Part shown: piece by piece, positions 1-8,656 of the stretch
Numbering within the stretch: the first letter of the stretch is position 1
Layout of the letters: the number at the start of each line of letters is the position of its first letter
Assembly: GCA_946481265.1 (NCBI GenBank)
Contig: CAMLNE010000069.1
Coordinates: 1-14,352 of the forward strand
Direction of reading: 5' to 3'
DNA length: 14,352 nucleotides
From: an uncultured Panacagrimonas sp.
Lineage (GTDB): Bacteria; Pseudomonadota; Gammaproteobacteria; Nevskiales; Nevskiaceae
The notes under the pieces: generated by a model
What the model saw: the letters and a program-made list of their open reading frames with translations, nothing else
Databases searched by the model: none
Told to the model about the DNA's origin: nothing
Translations under genes and position numbers: made by a program

Positions 1-2
1 GC

Positions 3-125
3 CCTCGCGGCGTGACTCACATCAACGAGCCTCCGGGAAAACCGGGGCGGTTCAGTTCCGGCAACGCCAAGGTGAGGCTCTACTCGCGTGCTGCGCCAAC
101 GCTGAACAAGTACGACATGCCCTGA
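3..125 (+). CDS. C-terminal end of an unrecognised protein (5' truncated by window)
   Basis: An open frame enters from the left edge and ends at TGA 123-125, giving about 40 residues. The tail is basic and proline/glycine rich (it includes the string VTHINEPPGKPGRF and ends NKYDMP). It is immediately followed by hairpins, including a good terminator, which supports it being the real 3' end of a gene. I do not recognise the family; the fragment is too short to assign a function, and no domain or membrane segment can be seen. Confidence 0.4.
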   Translation, partial: PRGVTHINEPPGKPGRFSSGNAKVRLYSRAAPTLNKYDMP

Positions 126-134
126 CCGCCGTAC

Positions 135-152
135 AGCCGCCTTCGGGCGGCT
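135..152 (+). other. Perfect hairpin after the partial gene
   Basis: Seven-base-pair stem AGCCGCC / GGCGGCT closed by a TTCG tetraloop, 10 bases after the stop codon at 125. UUCG-closed stems are unusually stable in RNA. There is no T-run after it, so it is probably an RNA 3'-end stabiliser or a pause hairpin ahead of the true terminator at 168-200. Confidence 0.55.
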
Positions 153-167
153 ACTGCTGGATCTGCC

Positions 168-200
168 AAGCGCCCGACGCATAGCGTCCGGGCGCTTTTT
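168..200 (+). terminator. Rho-independent terminator
   Basis: A GC-rich inverted repeat (AGCGCCCGACGC, loop ATA, GCGTCCGGGCGCT with one bulged base) is followed directly by TTTTT at 196-200. This is the classic intrinsic terminator layout and ends transcription of the partial gene that enters from the left. Confidence 0.8.
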
Positions 201-289
201 GTCGTTTCCGAAGACCGATTGCCCCGCCCACCAGCCATCGCCTACTGGCGCACTCACTTGATGTCTCCTAGCTGGCGCTCACATTCGGG

Positions 290-602
290 CTTCCAAATCC
301 GGCAATAACCCCGTTACCGTTGGAGGCGAATCCGGTAATACCTGCACCCCCGAGAAACGCGCCTTTCGCGGCCGAATCTGCGATTAGGTCATCCATTTCG
401 CTGCAAATCTGACCGTACCTCGCCAGCCGATCTGGAATCGCCTAATCGAACCGCGCGCAAGTGTTGATTCATATTGGGGCACGAATCTGGCAGCCCCGTT
501 GCGCCGACGTTGTCGGGGCAACTATCCGGTGACAAGGTGGCAACTATCCGATGACAACTCGGGCAACTATCGGGTGACAACGCGGGTAACCATCCGGTGA
601 CA
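290..602. mobile_element. Probable solo end of an IS21-family insertion sequence
   Basis: No gene is supported between 126 and 693. From about 290 the sequence carries scattered near-repeats of the type AATCCGGYAATAMC (297-310 and 329-342) and looser GAATCTG variants, then the regular repeat array at 518-603. Read on the minus strand the tip is 5'-TGTCACCGGATGGTT, matching the TG...CA ends with multiple internal terminal repeats that are typical of the IS21 (IstA/IstB) family. No istA or istB coding sequence is visible to the left, so this would be a remnant end, not an intact element. The inner boundary at 290 is a guess. Alternative: an unrelated iteron-like array. Confidence 0.5.
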
Positions 603-603
603 A
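518..603. repeat. Four direct repeats, 22-23 bp period
   Basis: Four copies of GCAACTATCCGGTGACAA with small differences begin at 518, 540, 563 and 586. Copy 1 is the reference, copy 2 has CGA for CGG, copy 3 has GGG for CCGG context, and copy 4 begins GTAACCAT. The 22-23 bp spacing is two helical turns, so a protein would meet all copies on the same DNA face. This suits transposase binding sites at an IS21-type end; plasmid iterons would look similar, but there is no replication gene nearby. Confidence 0.85.
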
Positions 604-645
604 GACTCGTAGTACTAGCGATCAGTCTCTCTGATTTTCGATCTC

Positions 646-669
646 GCCCCCAGGATATGGGGGCTTTTT
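646..669 (+). terminator. Intrinsic terminator-like hairpin
   Basis: Stem GCCCCC (646-651) / GGGGGC (659-664) with a 7-base loop, followed by TTTTT (665-669). It lies between the IS21-like tip and the truncated regulator and would stop transcription coming out of the left flank. Confidence 0.65.
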
Positions 670-693
670 CGTAGAGCCGCAGAGAACTCCAAC

Positions 694-1140
694 GTGTTCA
701 GGCATTACCTCAGTCCGCTCGAGCCTTACCGCCGAAAGCTGGTCGCCGCTCCGCGCTATTTGGTGCGATGCGGGACGCCCAAGCGGCCCGAGGAGCTCGC
801 CCTGCACGACTGTCTTGGGCTGACCTACTGGCAGCGGCGTGACCGCTGGCGGCTCGTGGGACCCCGCGGCGCGAACTGCGATGTTCCGGTACGAGGCGCA
901 TTCACTGCCAATCATGGCGAGGCCGTCAGGGTTGCCGCCATTCAGGGGCTCGGTATCGCGTTGTTGCCAGAGCCAACCCTGACCCACGATCTTGCGGCGG
1001 GCCGCCTGGTGCCGGTACTGCCAGCGTGGTCACTGGCGCCGTCGCCGATGTATCTCGCCTACACCCAGGATCGTAGACCGACCGCCAAGCTTCGCAGCGC
1101 GATCGATTTCCTGCTCGATCGATTCGGAGCCCAGCGATAA
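694..1140 (+). pseudogene. LysR-family regulator, N-terminally truncated
   Basis: The 148 readable residues match the second half of a LysR-type transcriptional regulator, the effector-binding domain. Hallmarks are the PYRRKLVAAPRYL segment followed by GTPKRPEEL, the HGEAVRVAAIQGLGIALLP segment, and the C-terminal LAAGRLVPVLPAW plus a closing helix. Normal family members are about 300 residues with an N-terminal winged helix-turn-helix; that half is missing. The frame stays open upstream to 619 but the upstream residues show no LysR character, and GTG 694 is only the first usable start. The break coincides with the IS21-like tip, so an insertion or adjacent deletion probably removed the 5' half. 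Without its DNA-binding domain it cannot work as a normal activator. Confidence 0.75.
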
Positions 1141-1434
1141 CGGAGCATTCCTTTCCGCCTTCGTCGCTCATGTCTGCATCGAACGCATGGCCCTGCGATG
1201 CCCGTCCGATGTGATGGGAGTACCCGACCAGGAACGTGTTGACGTGGGTCGGTGGATTCCGTGCGGCCAATTCCCGGCGCGCCGATGGCCGGCCTGATGC
1301 CGACCTTCGCTGGAACATCGAAAAAGCCGATCCGATTGCGACGAAGCGGACGTCGAGCAACTGAACCGCCAGAGCCACGGGTTGCGAGGCGCGCGCGAAG
1401 GACGGCGCATGGACGTCGCCGCTGGCGGCACCGA

Positions 1435-3219
1435 TCACTGAGGATCGCGCGAGCGGATCTTCTTGATCCGATATTCGAGCTGCGCCCGCGTCAACCCGAG
1501 CTGGCGCGCGGCCAGCGAGACGTTGCCTTTCGCCCGCGCCAATGCGGCCAGCGCCAGGCGGTCCTGCGTCGCCGGCAGATCGAGTGCCCCTTCCTTGCCG
1601 TGCAACCACGCGCCGACCGCTTGGAGGGCGTCCGCGGCGGCGGCATCGGGACGGGTGTCCCGGTGCGGTGCGACCAGTTCCCCTGCGCGCCCCAACTCCA
1701 GCGTGCGGGGATTCTGTTCGCCGGTGGCGGCGAACAGGTGAGAGCGGTCCAGCGGCTGGCCTTCGTCGGCCAGGATCACGCCGCGCTCGAGCACGTTCTC
1801 GAGTTCGCGCACGTTGCCCGGCCAGTCGTGATCGAGCAGGGCTGCCAGCGCGCGAGGCGTCATCCCGGGCAGGCGTCGTGCGTGCAGGCGCGAGAACCGG
1901 GCCAGGTAGTGCCCGATCAGCAGGGGAATGTCGTCACGCCGTTCGCGTAGCGGCGGGATGAGGATGGGAAACACGTTGAGGCGATAGAACAGATCCTGGC
2001 GGAAGGTTCCGTCGCGGATCGACTTCGCCAGATCTGCATTGGTCGCGGCGATGACGCGCACGTCGGCCTTGCGCGTGCGCGTGCTGCCGAGGCGCTCGAA
2101 CTCTCCGGTTTGCAGCACACGCAGGAGCTTGCCCTGGGCGGTGAGGCTGAGCGTGGCGATCTCGTCGAGGAACAGCGTGCCGCCGTCGGCCAACTCGAAA
2201 CGCCCGCCGCGCGACACGTGCGCGCCGGTATACGCGCCGCGGTCCGCGCCGAATAGCTCGGACTCCAGCAGGTCGTTGGGAATCGCCGCACAGTTCACGG
2301 CGACGAAGTCTCGTGTCTTGCGAGGACTGCGATCATGCAACTCGCGGGCGAACAGGCTCTTGCCCACGCCGCTCTCGCCCAGCAACAGCACGGTCGCGCG
2401 CGTCGGCGCCACCCGGTTGATCTGGTGAAGGATCGTGCTGAACGCGATCGAACCGCCGACCGGCGCGTTGATATCGGAGGACGACGCGTTGCGGGATAGG
2501 CGTGCGAGGCGGCGCTGCGATTCGCGCGCGGCTGGGGGCGTCGCGGCTCGTGCAACGAACGGGTGCAGATCCTCGACGTCGCGATCCGCGTCCGGCCAGT
2601 CCTCCACCGGTCGGGCCACGGCGCGGCACTGGAGCCCTCCGCAAGCGCGGCACTCCACCTCTCGCACCAGGATGCTCTTGCCCATGAAGGCGCTGGCATA
2701 GCCGGAGGCGTAGCCCGCGAGCATCCAGCACGCGCCTTGATGAGCCAGCAGCGTTCTGCCGACCGGTTGATCGACCTCGAACGAATCGTGGAACACGAAC
2801 TCGCTGGCGATCTGACCGGTGCTCACTTCCATGCGGAACTGCTGGAGCCGAATTTCGGCCATCCCCTTGAGCGCGTGAAGTTGCGGCCCCACGGCGAAGG
2901 CTTCGAAGGCGCTGGCGTCACCTCGCAGGCGCTTGGCGAATTCCGCGTCGCGACAGCCCGCGCCATAGCCCATGCGGGTGATCACACCGCGCGCGGCGTC
3001 CAGTCCGAATCGGGCGACCAGTTCGCTGCGCATGCCGTAGAACGACTCGGCATGTAGCAACACCATCCGCTGATCCTCCAGCCAGATCCGCCCGTGCTCG
3101 GGATTGAAATGCAGGTGGTCGGCAATGTCGCGAACCTCCGGGAAGTGGAGATCCGCGGGAACGGGATCGCGCCGCGCCTTGCCGGTGGTTTTCACGGGTG
3201 CCCTGGCATTGCGGGCCAT
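1435..3219 (-). CDS. XylR/DmpR-type sigma54-dependent aromatic-sensing activator
   Basis: 594 residues. An N-terminal XylR_N sensor (about 35-125) and V4R region (about 130-205) are followed by a linker, an AAA+ sigma54-interaction domain (about 250-490) and a Fis-type helix-turn-helix (about 560-587). Walker A is GESGVGKS (281-288), Walker B is LFLDEI (349-354), the sigma54 contact loop is GAYTGA (328-333) instead of the common GAFTGA, and arginine fingers fall near R407/R413. The zinc-site residues known for phenol sensors such as MopR are present (C164, E187, C190, C198), as is the ligand-pocket histidine (H115), but the pocket tryptophan position is F143. ATG 3219 is chosen because GAAGGGAGAGAG precedes it; the frame is open further upstream to 3390 without a good ribosome site. 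It is divergent from the catabolic operon and most likely activates it in response to an aromatic inducer. Confidence 0.92.
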   Translation of the reverse strand: MARNARAPVKTTGKARRDPVPADLHFPEVRDIADHLHFNPEHGRIWLEDQRMVLLHAESFYGMRSELVARFGLDAARGVITRMGYGAGCRDAEFAKRLRGDASAFEAFAVGPQLHALKGMAEIRLQQFRMEVSTGQIASEFVFHDSFEVDQPVGRTLLAHQGACWMLAGYASGYASAFMGKSILVREVECRACGGLQCRAVARPVEDWPDADRDVEDLHPFVARAATPPAARESQRRLARLSRNASSSDINAPVGGSIAFSTILHQINRVAPTRATVLLLGESGVGKSLFARELHDRSPRKTRDFVAVNCAAIPNDLLESELFGADRGAYTGAHVSRGGRFELADGGTLFLDEIATLSLTAQGKLLRVLQTGEFERLGSTRTRKADVRVIAATNADLAKSIRDGTFRQDLFYRLNVFPILIPPLRERRDDIPLLIGHYLARFSRLHARRLPGMTPRALAALLDHDWPGNVRELENVLERGVILADEGQPLDRSHLFAATGEQNPRTLELGRAGELVAPHRDTRPDAAAADALQAVGAWLHGKEGALDLPATQDRLALAALARAKGNVSLAARQLGLTRAQLEYRIKKIRSRDPQ

Positions 3220-3276
3220 CTCTCTCTCCCTTCGTGAACCGGTGTTCATCAAAACATGTACCCGCACCCGTGTCAT

Positions 3277-3311
3277 TTCGGAATTTGGTGAAGGATCCGG
3301 AAGAGCCGGAT
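3277..3311. promoter_or_regulatory. Candidate upstream activating sequences for the sigma54 activator
   Basis: The perfect inverted repeat ATCCGG-AAGAG-CCGGAT (3295-3311) is centred about 100 bases upstream of the expected transcription start. Beside it, TTCGGAATTTGGTGAA (3277-3292) has the 16-bp length and TT...AA ends of XylR/DmpR sites and about 10 of 16 positions in common with the XylR consensus as I recall it. Two adjacent sites at this distance fit the usual tandem UAS arrangement. Assignment is by position and symmetry only. Confidence 0.45.
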
Positions 3312-3321
3312 TCGGATGCGA

Positions 3322-3334
3322 GACCGGCCCGGTC
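3322..3334. promoter_or_regulatory. Perfect 13-bp palindrome in the divergent promoter region
   Basis: GACCGG-C-CCGGTC, centred at 3328, about 77 bases upstream of the expected start. It could be a further regulator site, or a chance palindrome in GC-rich DNA. Confidence 0.3.
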
Positions 3335-3348
3335 GGGAATGGGCGTTG

Positions 3349-3361
3349 AATCAGCAACCTG
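3349..3361 (+). promoter_or_regulatory. Weak IHF-like site
   Basis: AATCAGCAACCTG resembles the IHF consensus WATCAANNNNTTR with two mismatches. It lies between the candidate activator sites and the -24/-12 promoter, where an IHF bend is commonly found in sigma54 systems. The position is the main support. Confidence 0.25.
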
Positions 3362-3378
3362 CAGGTCCGCTGTGGAGA

Positions 3379-3394
3379 TGGCATAGCCATTGCC
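3379..3394 (+). promoter_or_regulatory. Sigma54 (-24/-12) promoter of the catabolic operon
   Basis: TGGCATAGCCATTGCC matches the sigma54 consensus TGGCAC-N5-TTGCW with correct spacing and both invariant GG (-24) and GC (-12) pairs. The expected start is near 3405, about 50 bases before the first gene at 3456. It stands opposite a XylR/DmpR-type activator, the regulator class that needs this promoter type, so the two observations support each other. Confidence 0.8.
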
Positions 3395-3455
3395 CTCTCA
3401 GATGATCAGCCGGAGCGACAGACCCCGGCGCATGCGAGCGAGGAGAGACATAGCG

Positions 3456-4364
3456 ATGGCGGACATCTCGTCCCTGGGTTACCTGTGCGTGGCATCCCCG
3501 CACCTTGCACAGTGGGAGCGCTTTGCAGTCGACATCCTGGGCATGTCGGCAGGCCAGTGCGACGGCGACGGGGCCCTCGCGCTGCGGATGGACGAGTGGA
3601 AACTGCGGCTGCGTATCGAGCCCGGCCCGGAGGACGACCTCGTCGCCGTCGGTTGGCAATTCGAAACGGCCGAAGCACTGAGGGCCTACATCCTGGACCT
3701 CGCGACGCGGGGCGTCCACGTGAAGTCCGGCGGCGACGCGTTGGCGGCGTCACGTTGCGTCGAGCAGCTCTTCTTCTGCTCGGATCCTGACGGGATCCGA
3801 CACGAGTTCTTCTACGGGCCCGCCCACGCACCACAGGTCTTCCGTTCGAACGTCCTGCGGGGCGGTTTCGTCACGGGCGCACTGGGGGTCGGGCACTACG
3901 TTTCCGCCGCGAAGGATTACGACAAGACGCTCGCGTTTCATCGCGACGGACTGGGACTGAAGGTGAGCGATCGCATCCAGGCGCCGCTGATGACGCCGCA
4001 CGGCGAAATCCCGTTCGACGCCACGTTCTTCCATACCGTGACCGGGCGGCATCACTCGTTCGCGACCGCCGCGCTGCCGTTCCCGAAGCGCGTCCATCAC
4101 ATCATGGTGGAAGTGAGCGACTTCAACGACGTGGGACTGGCCTACGACCGCTGCCTGGCGGCGGGTGTGCCGATCATGATGGGACTGGGTCATCACCCCA
4201 ACGACGGCATGTTCTCGTTCTACGCGATTACCCCGTCCGGATTCGCGATCGAATTCGGCCACGGCGGATGCGTGGTGGATGAACAGACTTGGCGCGTGCG
4301 CACGTATTCGCAGCTCAGCGACTGGGGTCATGCGCCGCCGGCGGCCGCGATCGCACACCGATAA
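3456..4364 (+). CDS. Type I extradiol ring-cleavage dioxygenase (BphC-like)
   Basis: 302 residues, the usual two-domain vicinal-oxygen-chelate size of about 300. It should insert O2 beside the diol of a catechol-type intermediate (2,3-dihydroxybiphenyl-like) to open the ring by meta cleavage. The iron ligands line up with those of biphenyl-diol dioxygenases: H147 (GVGHYV), H215 (VHHIMVEV) and E266 (FAIEFG). Second-sphere H200, H247, D250 and Y256 are also present, so it looks active. ATG 3456 is preceded by an AGGAG motif about ten bases upstream. It is the first gene after the sigma54 promoter and lies 31 bases before the CarAa-like oxygenase. The substrate could equally be a bicyclic or alkyl-substituted catechol; the sequence does not decide. 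Confidence 0.9.
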   Translation: MADISSLGYLCVASPHLAQWERFAVDILGMSAGQCDGDGALALRMDEWKLRLRIEPGPEDDLVAVGWQFETAEALRAYILDLATRGVHVKSGGDALAASRCVEQLFFCSDPDGIRHEFFYGPAHAPQVFRSNVLRGGFVTGALGVGHYVSAAKDYDKTLAFHRDGLGLKVSDRIQAPLMTPHGEIPFDATFFHTVTGRHHSFATAALPFPKRVHHIMVEVSDFNDVGLAYDRCLAAGVPIMMGLGHHPNDGMFSFYAITPSGFAIEFGHGGCVVDEQTWRVRTYSQLSDWGHAPPAAAIAHR

Positions 4365-4395
4365 CACAGCACGACAACCCAGGAGGAGAATCGAC

Positions 4396-5568
4396 ATGGA
4401 CGGCGACCGACCGCAGGGGCAGATCAATCCCGGCCGTTACGAGGATGCAGTGCTGGGGTTCCGCAATCACTGGTACCCGGCGATGCTCTCTACGGACATC
4501 GGCGAGGAGCAGCTCGTGCCGATCACGCTGCTGGGCGAGAACCTGCTGTTCAAGCGCATCGACGGCGTCGTCTACGCCATCGCCGACCAGTGCCTGCACC
4601 GTGGTTTCAAGTTCTCGGCCCGGCCGGAGTGCTACACCAAGAACACCATCACCTGCTGGCTGCACGCGTTCACCTACAACTTCAAGAACGGCGAGCTGAT
4701 CGCCATTCCCAGCGCGCCGGACAGCCGACTCATCGGCAATCGTCGCCTGCGCAGCTACCCGGTGCAGGAGGTCAACGGCATGGTGTTCGCGTTCGTAGGC
4801 GATCTGGTGCCGGTGCCCCCGCTGAGCGACGACGTACCGCCGGGCTTCCTCGACGCGGACTGGTGCGTCGTGCCGGCGGTCAACGTCAGCAGCGCCTGCA
4901 ACTGGCGGCTCGCGGCGGATTCGGGTTTCGACCCGAACCACATCTTCATCCACAAGGACGACCACTTCCTGAAGGCGCTGGACCGGCCGTTCCCGATCGC
5001 GAACCGCCTGGTCGGCGGCGACACCTTCCACGAAATCGAAGAAGTCACCGGGCCCGGGCCAAAGGGTCTGGTCGACGCGCTGGGCAAGTCCGAGCCGGTG
5101 TTCGAATTCGAGTTCGAATGTGAAGGCGAGCGTGGTCGCATGGCTTCGCGCATCCCGCCGAATGAAATGGCCTACATGGCTTATGGCTCGATCCAGGGAT
5201 CGATCTGGCTGCCGGGCGTGCTGAAAGTTGATCCGTGGCCGATTCTGGGCATGGTGCATTACGAGTGGTACGTGCCCATCGACGAGAAGTGCCATCGTTA
5301 TTTCATCGCCTGGGGACGTAAGACCGTGGATCCCGTCGAGCGCGCGGCATTCCGCGACGAGGTGATGACCAAGTGGAAGCACCACGGGTTCGCTGAGTTC
5401 AACAAGACTGACCTCGAGGCGAATCTCGCGGTAGAGGTCGGGACGGACGGGCTGCCCTACAAGTCGGCGGAGAACCTGTTCGAAGGCGATGGCTACACGC
5501 TGGTGTGGCGACGCCTGGCCAGCAAGTTCAATCGCGGCGCGCAGGTCCGCGGCGGCGCCAAGGCCTAG
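4396..5568 (+). CDS. Rieske non-haem iron oxygenase, carbazole dioxygenase (CarAa)-like terminal component
   Basis: 390 residues, close to CarAa (about 384), a homotrimeric oxygenase without a small subunit. Rieske ligands are C66-x-H68 (CLHRG) and C87-x2-H90 (CWLH). The catalytic iron region is GFDPNHIFIHKD, giving H182 and H186 with bridging D180; D339 (FNKTDL) is a candidate third ligand. Similarity to CarAa as I remember it is clear in GFRNHWYP, LGENLL, STITCW-type Rieske context, SIWLPGVLKV and EWYVPIDE. CarAa performs angular dioxygenation of carbazole; relatives include 2-oxoquinoline 8-monooxygenase, so the true reaction may be di- or monooxygenation. AGGAGGAGA lies just before ATG 4396. 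It sits in the operon 12 bases before a second, BphA-type oxygenase, and must draw electrons from a ferredoxin, probably the one encoded at 7445. Confidence 0.87.
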   Translation: MDGDRPQGQINPGRYEDAVLGFRNHWYPAMLSTDIGEEQLVPITLLGENLLFKRIDGVVYAIADQCLHRGFKFSARPECYTKNTITCWLHAFTYNFKNGELIAIPSAPDSRLIGNRRLRSYPVQEVNGMVFAFVGDLVPVPPLSDDVPPGFLDADWCVVPAVNVSSACNWRLAADSGFDPNHIFIHKDDHFLKALDRPFPIANRLVGGDTFHEIEEVTGPGPKGLVDALGKSEPVFEFEFECEGERGRMASRIPPNEMAYMAYGSIQGSIWLPGVLKVDPWPILGMVHYEWYVPIDEKCHRYFIAWGRKTVDPVERAAFRDEVMTKWKHHGFAEFNKTDLEANLAVEVGTDGLPYKSAENLFEGDGYTLVWRRLASKFNRGAQVRGGAKA

Positions 5569-5580
5569 GGCAAGGACATC

Positions 5581-6924
5581 ATGGTCGCCAACACCGCCGA
5601 GACTGGCTGGACCCCCCACAACATCCGCGCGCTGGTCGATGTGAAGACCGGCACGCTCGATCCGCGCATCTATTGCGACGAGGAGCTGTACCGCATCGAG
5701 CTGGAGCAGGTCTTCGCGCGGAGCTGGCTGTTCCTCGCGCACCGCAGCCAGATTCCGAAGGCGGGCGACTTCTTCACCACGTACATGGGCGAGGATCCGG
5801 TCATCGTGTCGCGGCAGAAGGATGGCAGCGTGGCCGCCTTCCTCAATCAGTGCCGGCATCGCGGCATGCGGCTGTCGCGGCTGGATCACGGCAACGCCAA
5901 GTTCTTCACCTGCTCCTATCACGGCTGGAGCTACGACTCGTCCGGCAAGCTGGTAAACGTGCCGATGGAGAAGAACGGCTATTGCAGCAAGCTCAACAAG
6001 GCAGAGTGGGGCGCGGTGAGAGTGCCGCGCATTGCCGAGTACAAGGGCCTGATCTTCGGCTGCTGGGATGCGCAGGCTCCCGATCTGGACGCTTACCTGG
6101 GCGATGCGAAGTTCTACATCGACGTGATGTTCGATCGCAGCGAGGCCGGCACCGAAGTCTGGGGCGGGGTCCACAAGTGGGTGATCCCCTGCAACTGGAA
6201 ATTCGCCGCCGAGCAGTTCTGCAGCGACATGTACCACGCGCCGCTGTCGCACATGTCCGCGATCCTCGCCGTGCTGCCGGAAGGCGTTCCGCCCGAGGCC
6301 GCGCAATGGCCGACCGAGGGCTTGCAGTGGCGCTCGCCGAACGCCGGTCACGGCGCGGGCTGGCATACGCCCGACGACCAGGGGCAGTTGCTCGGGGCTA
6401 TCGTCGGTCCGTCGGTTGCACAGTACCTGATGGAATCGCGTCCGCGAGTCACGGCGCGCCTTGGCAATGAGCGGACGACGGCGGTCAACGGCGCGCACAT
6501 GACCATCTTCCCGACCTGCTCGTTCCTGCCCGGCATCAACACGCTGCGCGTGTGGCATCCGCGTGGGCCGAACGAGATCGAGGTGTGGGCGATGGCGATC
6601 GTCGATGCGGATGCCCCGCAGGACGTCAAGGACACCTGGGGACAGGGCATCACCCGCAGCTTCAGCCCCGCGGGAATGTTCGAGCAGGACGACGGCGAGA
6701 ACTGGATCGAGGTGCAGCGCGTGCTGCGCGGCGCCCGCGCTAAGCGTCAGCCCTTCAACCTGCAGATGGGCCTGGGCAACGAGAAGTCGGACGATCGCTT
6801 TCCGGGGCCACTCAGCTACGTGTTTTCCGAGGCTGCGGCGCGCGGGCTGTACACGCGCTGGGCACGGATGATGGCCGGCGAGTCGCACGCGCAACTGGCG
6901 CGTCCGCATGAGGACGTGTCATGA
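5581..6924 (+). CDS. Aromatic ring-hydroxylating dioxygenase, large (alpha) subunit, BphA-like
   Basis: 447 residues, typical for alpha subunits of biphenyl/naphthalene-type alpha-beta dioxygenases. The Rieske centre is C91-x-H93 (CRHRG) and C111-x2-H114 (CSYHGW). The mononuclear iron site is in [14 protein letters not shown] with D216, H219 and H224, and the late carboxylate is within FEQDDGENW (D370/D371). It would add both atoms of O2 to an aromatic ring to give a cis-dihydrodiol. The overall sequence is biphenyl/toluene-like, but the two histidines are separated by four residues, as in naphthalene dioxygenase, not by five as I recall for BphA. An AAGGA ribosome site precedes ATG 5581, and the stop overlaps the small-subunit start by four bases (ATGA), indicating translational coupling. 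Confidence 0.9.
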   Translation: MVANTAETGWTPHNIRALVDVKTGTLDPRIYCDEELYRIELEQVFARSWLFLAHRSQIPKAGDFFTTYMGEDPVIVSRQKDGSVAAFLNQCRHRGMRLSRLDHGNAKFFTCSYHGWSYDSSGKLVNVPMEKNGYCSKLNKAEWGAVRVPRIAEYKGLIFGCWDAQAPDLDAYLGDAKFYIDVMFDRSEAGTEVWGGVHKWVIPCNWKFAAEQFCSDMYHAPLSHMSAILAVLPEGVPPEAAQWPTEGLQWRSPNAGHGAGWHTPDDQGQLLGAIVGPSVAQYLMESRPRVTARLGNERTTAVNGAHMTIFPTCSFLPGINTLRVWHPRGPNEIEVWAMAIVDADAPQDVKDTWGQGITRSFSPAGMFEQDDGENWIEVQRVLRGARAKRQPFNLQMGLGNEKSDDRFPGPLSYVFSEAAARGLYTRWARMMAGESHAQLARPHEDVS

Positions 6925-7444
6925 CGCCGCGCGTCACGCCTGAGCTGAAACTCGAGGTCGAGCGTTTCCTGTTCGAGGAAGCCGCCTTGCTCGACCGTCA
7001 TGAGTATCGGGATTGGCTGTCGCTGTTCGCGGAAGACCTCGCGTACCGGATGCCGGTGACGACGAACTACCACGAGCAGGCCGTCGGTGCGCCACCGCCG
7101 CCGGGTCCACAGGCGTACTACTTCCACGACGACCTGCGCACGCTCACGCAGCGCGTGAAGCGCCTCGAAACCGGCAAGGGCTGGGCCGAGATGCCGCCCT
7201 CGCGCACGCGCCGCATGATCAGCAACGTGGTGCTGACGCCCGCCGACGTCGCCGGTGAGTGGGACGTGGCCTGCAACTTCCTGCTGTACCGCTCGCGACT
7301 GGAGCGCCAAGTCGATCTGTTTGTCGGCGCCCGCGTGGATCGCCTGCGACTGCATCCGAACGGATCGGGCTGGCAGATCGCGCGCCGCGATCTGACGCTC
7401 GACCAGGGCACGCTGCTCGCCAACAACTTGAGCATCTTTTTCTG

Positions 7445-7445
<1 letters not shown>
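6921..7445 (+). CDS. Ring-hydroxylating dioxygenase small (beta) subunit
   Basis: 174 residues, the normal size for the NTF2/SnoaL-fold beta subunit. Family features are the opening helix [20 protein letters not shown], the DLAYRMPV strand, the [11 protein letters not shown] segment and a closing [16 protein letters not shown] region ending NNLSIFF. It has no metal or redox motif; it is structural in the alpha3-beta3 hexamer and can shape substrate choice. It overlaps the alpha gene by four bases and the ferredoxin gene by one, so the three are probably made in step. The partner is clearly the BphA-like subunit at 5581, not the CarAa-like protein, whose class needs no beta subunit. Confidence 0.9.
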
Positions 7446-8621
<1,176 letters not shown>

Positions 8622-8656
8622 CGCGCCTCGTACCCGTTCTTGAGCCGGAATCGACG

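Noticed and set aside
389..580. Small minus-strand protein with repeated SPDSCP units.
   Set aside because: The repetition simply follows the 22-23 bp DNA repeats; there is no ribosome site and no known family.
518..603. CRISPR array.
   Set aside because: The units repeat every 22-23 bases with 18-base repeats and only 4-5 base gaps, too short for spacers, and no cas genes are present.
518..603. Plasmid replication iterons.
   Set aside because: The spacing would fit, but there is no replication initiator gene or AT-rich melting region nearby, and the TG...CA tip favours an IS21-type end. Not fully excluded.
606..618. CGTAGTACTAGCG resembling one half of the 10586-10604 operator.
   Set aside because: Only a short GTAGTAC core is shared, there is no intact symmetric partner and no gene here that the GntR regulator would obviously control.
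1141..1434. Minus-strand frames in the gap between the LysR fragment and the activator, with a stretch reading DVRFVAIGSAF.
   Set aside because: I have seen similar short strings as spurious products of intergenic sequence; there is no ribosome site or domain, and I see no gene, hairpin or promoter I can support here.
3220..3390. A 57-residue N-terminal extension of the sigma54 activator up to 3390.
   Set aside because: The extension is proline/arginine rich, lacks a ribosome site, runs over the sigma54 promoter and UAS region, and ATG 3219 has a good GAAGGGAGAGAG before it.
4315..6909. An 864-codon open frame antisense to the two oxygenase genes.
   Set aside because: It lies entirely opposite genes with clear catalytic motifs and the frame is open because of high GC at third codon positions; its translation shows no recognisable domain.
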